Positions 5,075 through 5,378 of a stretch of 5,378 nucleotides of DNA are shown here, in pieces. A model generated the notes under the pieces. That model was not told the DNA's origin. It saw only the letters and a program-made list of their open reading frames with translations, and did not search any database. Made by a program: the position numbers and the translations under genes. The stretch comes from Verrucomicrobiota bacterium (GTDB lineage: Bacteria > Verrucomicrobiota > Verrucomicrobiia > Limisphaerales > UBA9464), in contig JANXMD010000526.1 of NCBI GenBank assembly GCA_025354845.1, positions 1 through 5,378 of the forward strand, written 5' to 3'. Positions within the stretch are counted from its first letter, which is position 1, and each line of letters starts with the position of its first letter.

Positions 5075-5378
5075 TTACTCCACCGACCGCACGGTGTAGC
5101 CACCGGATTTCTCATCCGGCTGAACCCGGAGCAGCCCACGCTTCTGGGCCTCCAGGAGCAGATCGTTGAAGGACCGAAACCCATTGGCGCGTTCCGAGAA
5201 GCCCGGGTGCCGGCGCTTGATCGCCTGCTTGATCATCGAAGCCCACACGGGATCATCGTCTTCCCGCTCTTCCTCAATGGCTTCCAGAGTCTCAACCACG
5301 AGATCGAACGCCTTCTCCAGATCCACGCCCTCGCTCACCACCGGCGCGGGCCGGGAGGTGGATCCGTTGGACTTTCCT
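5075..5378 (-). CDS. OST-HTH/LOTUS-domain protein, C-terminal part (probable NYN-domain nuclease)
   Basis: The last 100 residues of a minus-strand gene are present; the frame is open through the right edge, so the true start lies outside. After a low-complexity linker (GKSNGSTSRPAP) comes a domain of about 80 residues: EKAFDLVVETLEAI, a very acidic turn (EEEREDDD), then VWASMIKQAIKRRHPGFSER, ANGFRSFNDLLLEAQKRGLL and a final strand with GGYTVR. The spacing W-ASMIKQAIKRR-PGF-GFRSFNDLL-A is characteristic of OST-HTH (LOTUS) winged-helix domains, which bind RNA. In bacteria this domain typically ends proteins with an N-terminal NYN (LabA/DUF88, PIN-like) ribonuclease domain, and the linker fits that layout. 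The nuclease domain itself is not in the window, so that part is inferred. A GTG at 5341 could be read as a start but would leave an isolated domain. It converges on rpsT with a 169-bp gap. Confidence 0.75.
   Translation of the reverse strand, partial: GKSNGSTSRPAPVVSEGVDLEKAFDLVVETLEAIEEEREDDDPVWASMIKQAIKRRHPGFSERANGFRSFNDLLLEAQKRGLLRVQPDEKSGGYTVRSVE

Overview
The window is GC-rich, densely coding bacterial chromosome with no plasmid, phage or insertion-sequence hallmarks. Several genes lack a convincing Shine-Dalgarno sequence (rpsT, the MscS-type channel, the effector-binding protein). Together with the gene types and the intergenic palindromes, this suggests a free-living member of the Verrucomicrobiota or a neighbouring PVC-type lineage. 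That placement is an inference at moderate to low confidence, because no rRNA gene or other decisive marker is present.

Layout, left to right: (1) an EamA/DMT-type ten-helix transporter on the minus strand, starting at 830 and cut by the left edge before its last helix. (2) An intergenic stretch (831-1110) holding a composite of three related palindromic repeat units, the most unusual structure in the window. (3) A stand-alone GyrI-like/AraC-type effector-binding protein on the plus strand, ending 6 bp from (4) a convergent GlcD-type FAD-linked oxidase on the minus strand (1657-3123). (5) A divergent intergenic region (3124-3247) with a hairpin in the leader of the oxidase gene. (6) A signal-peptide-bearing MscS-family mechanosensitive channel on the plus strand. 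(7) rpsT (ribosomal protein bS20) on the plus strand, with its own promoter-like sequence and an intrinsic terminator. (8) On the minus strand, the C-terminal end of a protein with an OST-HTH/LOTUS RNA-binding domain, probably the tail of a NYN-domain ribonuclease, cut by the right edge.

The genes do not form one pathway. Only channel-rpsT run in the same direction, and rpsT appears to have its own promoter. Most of the rest are single housekeeping or accessory genes in convergent or divergent pairs. No new multi-gene system is evident. The best candidates for something undescribed are non-coding: the repeat cluster at 943-1092, with base-pair covariation between copies and an overall inverted arrangement, and a two-part stem that begins at the rpsT stop codon.
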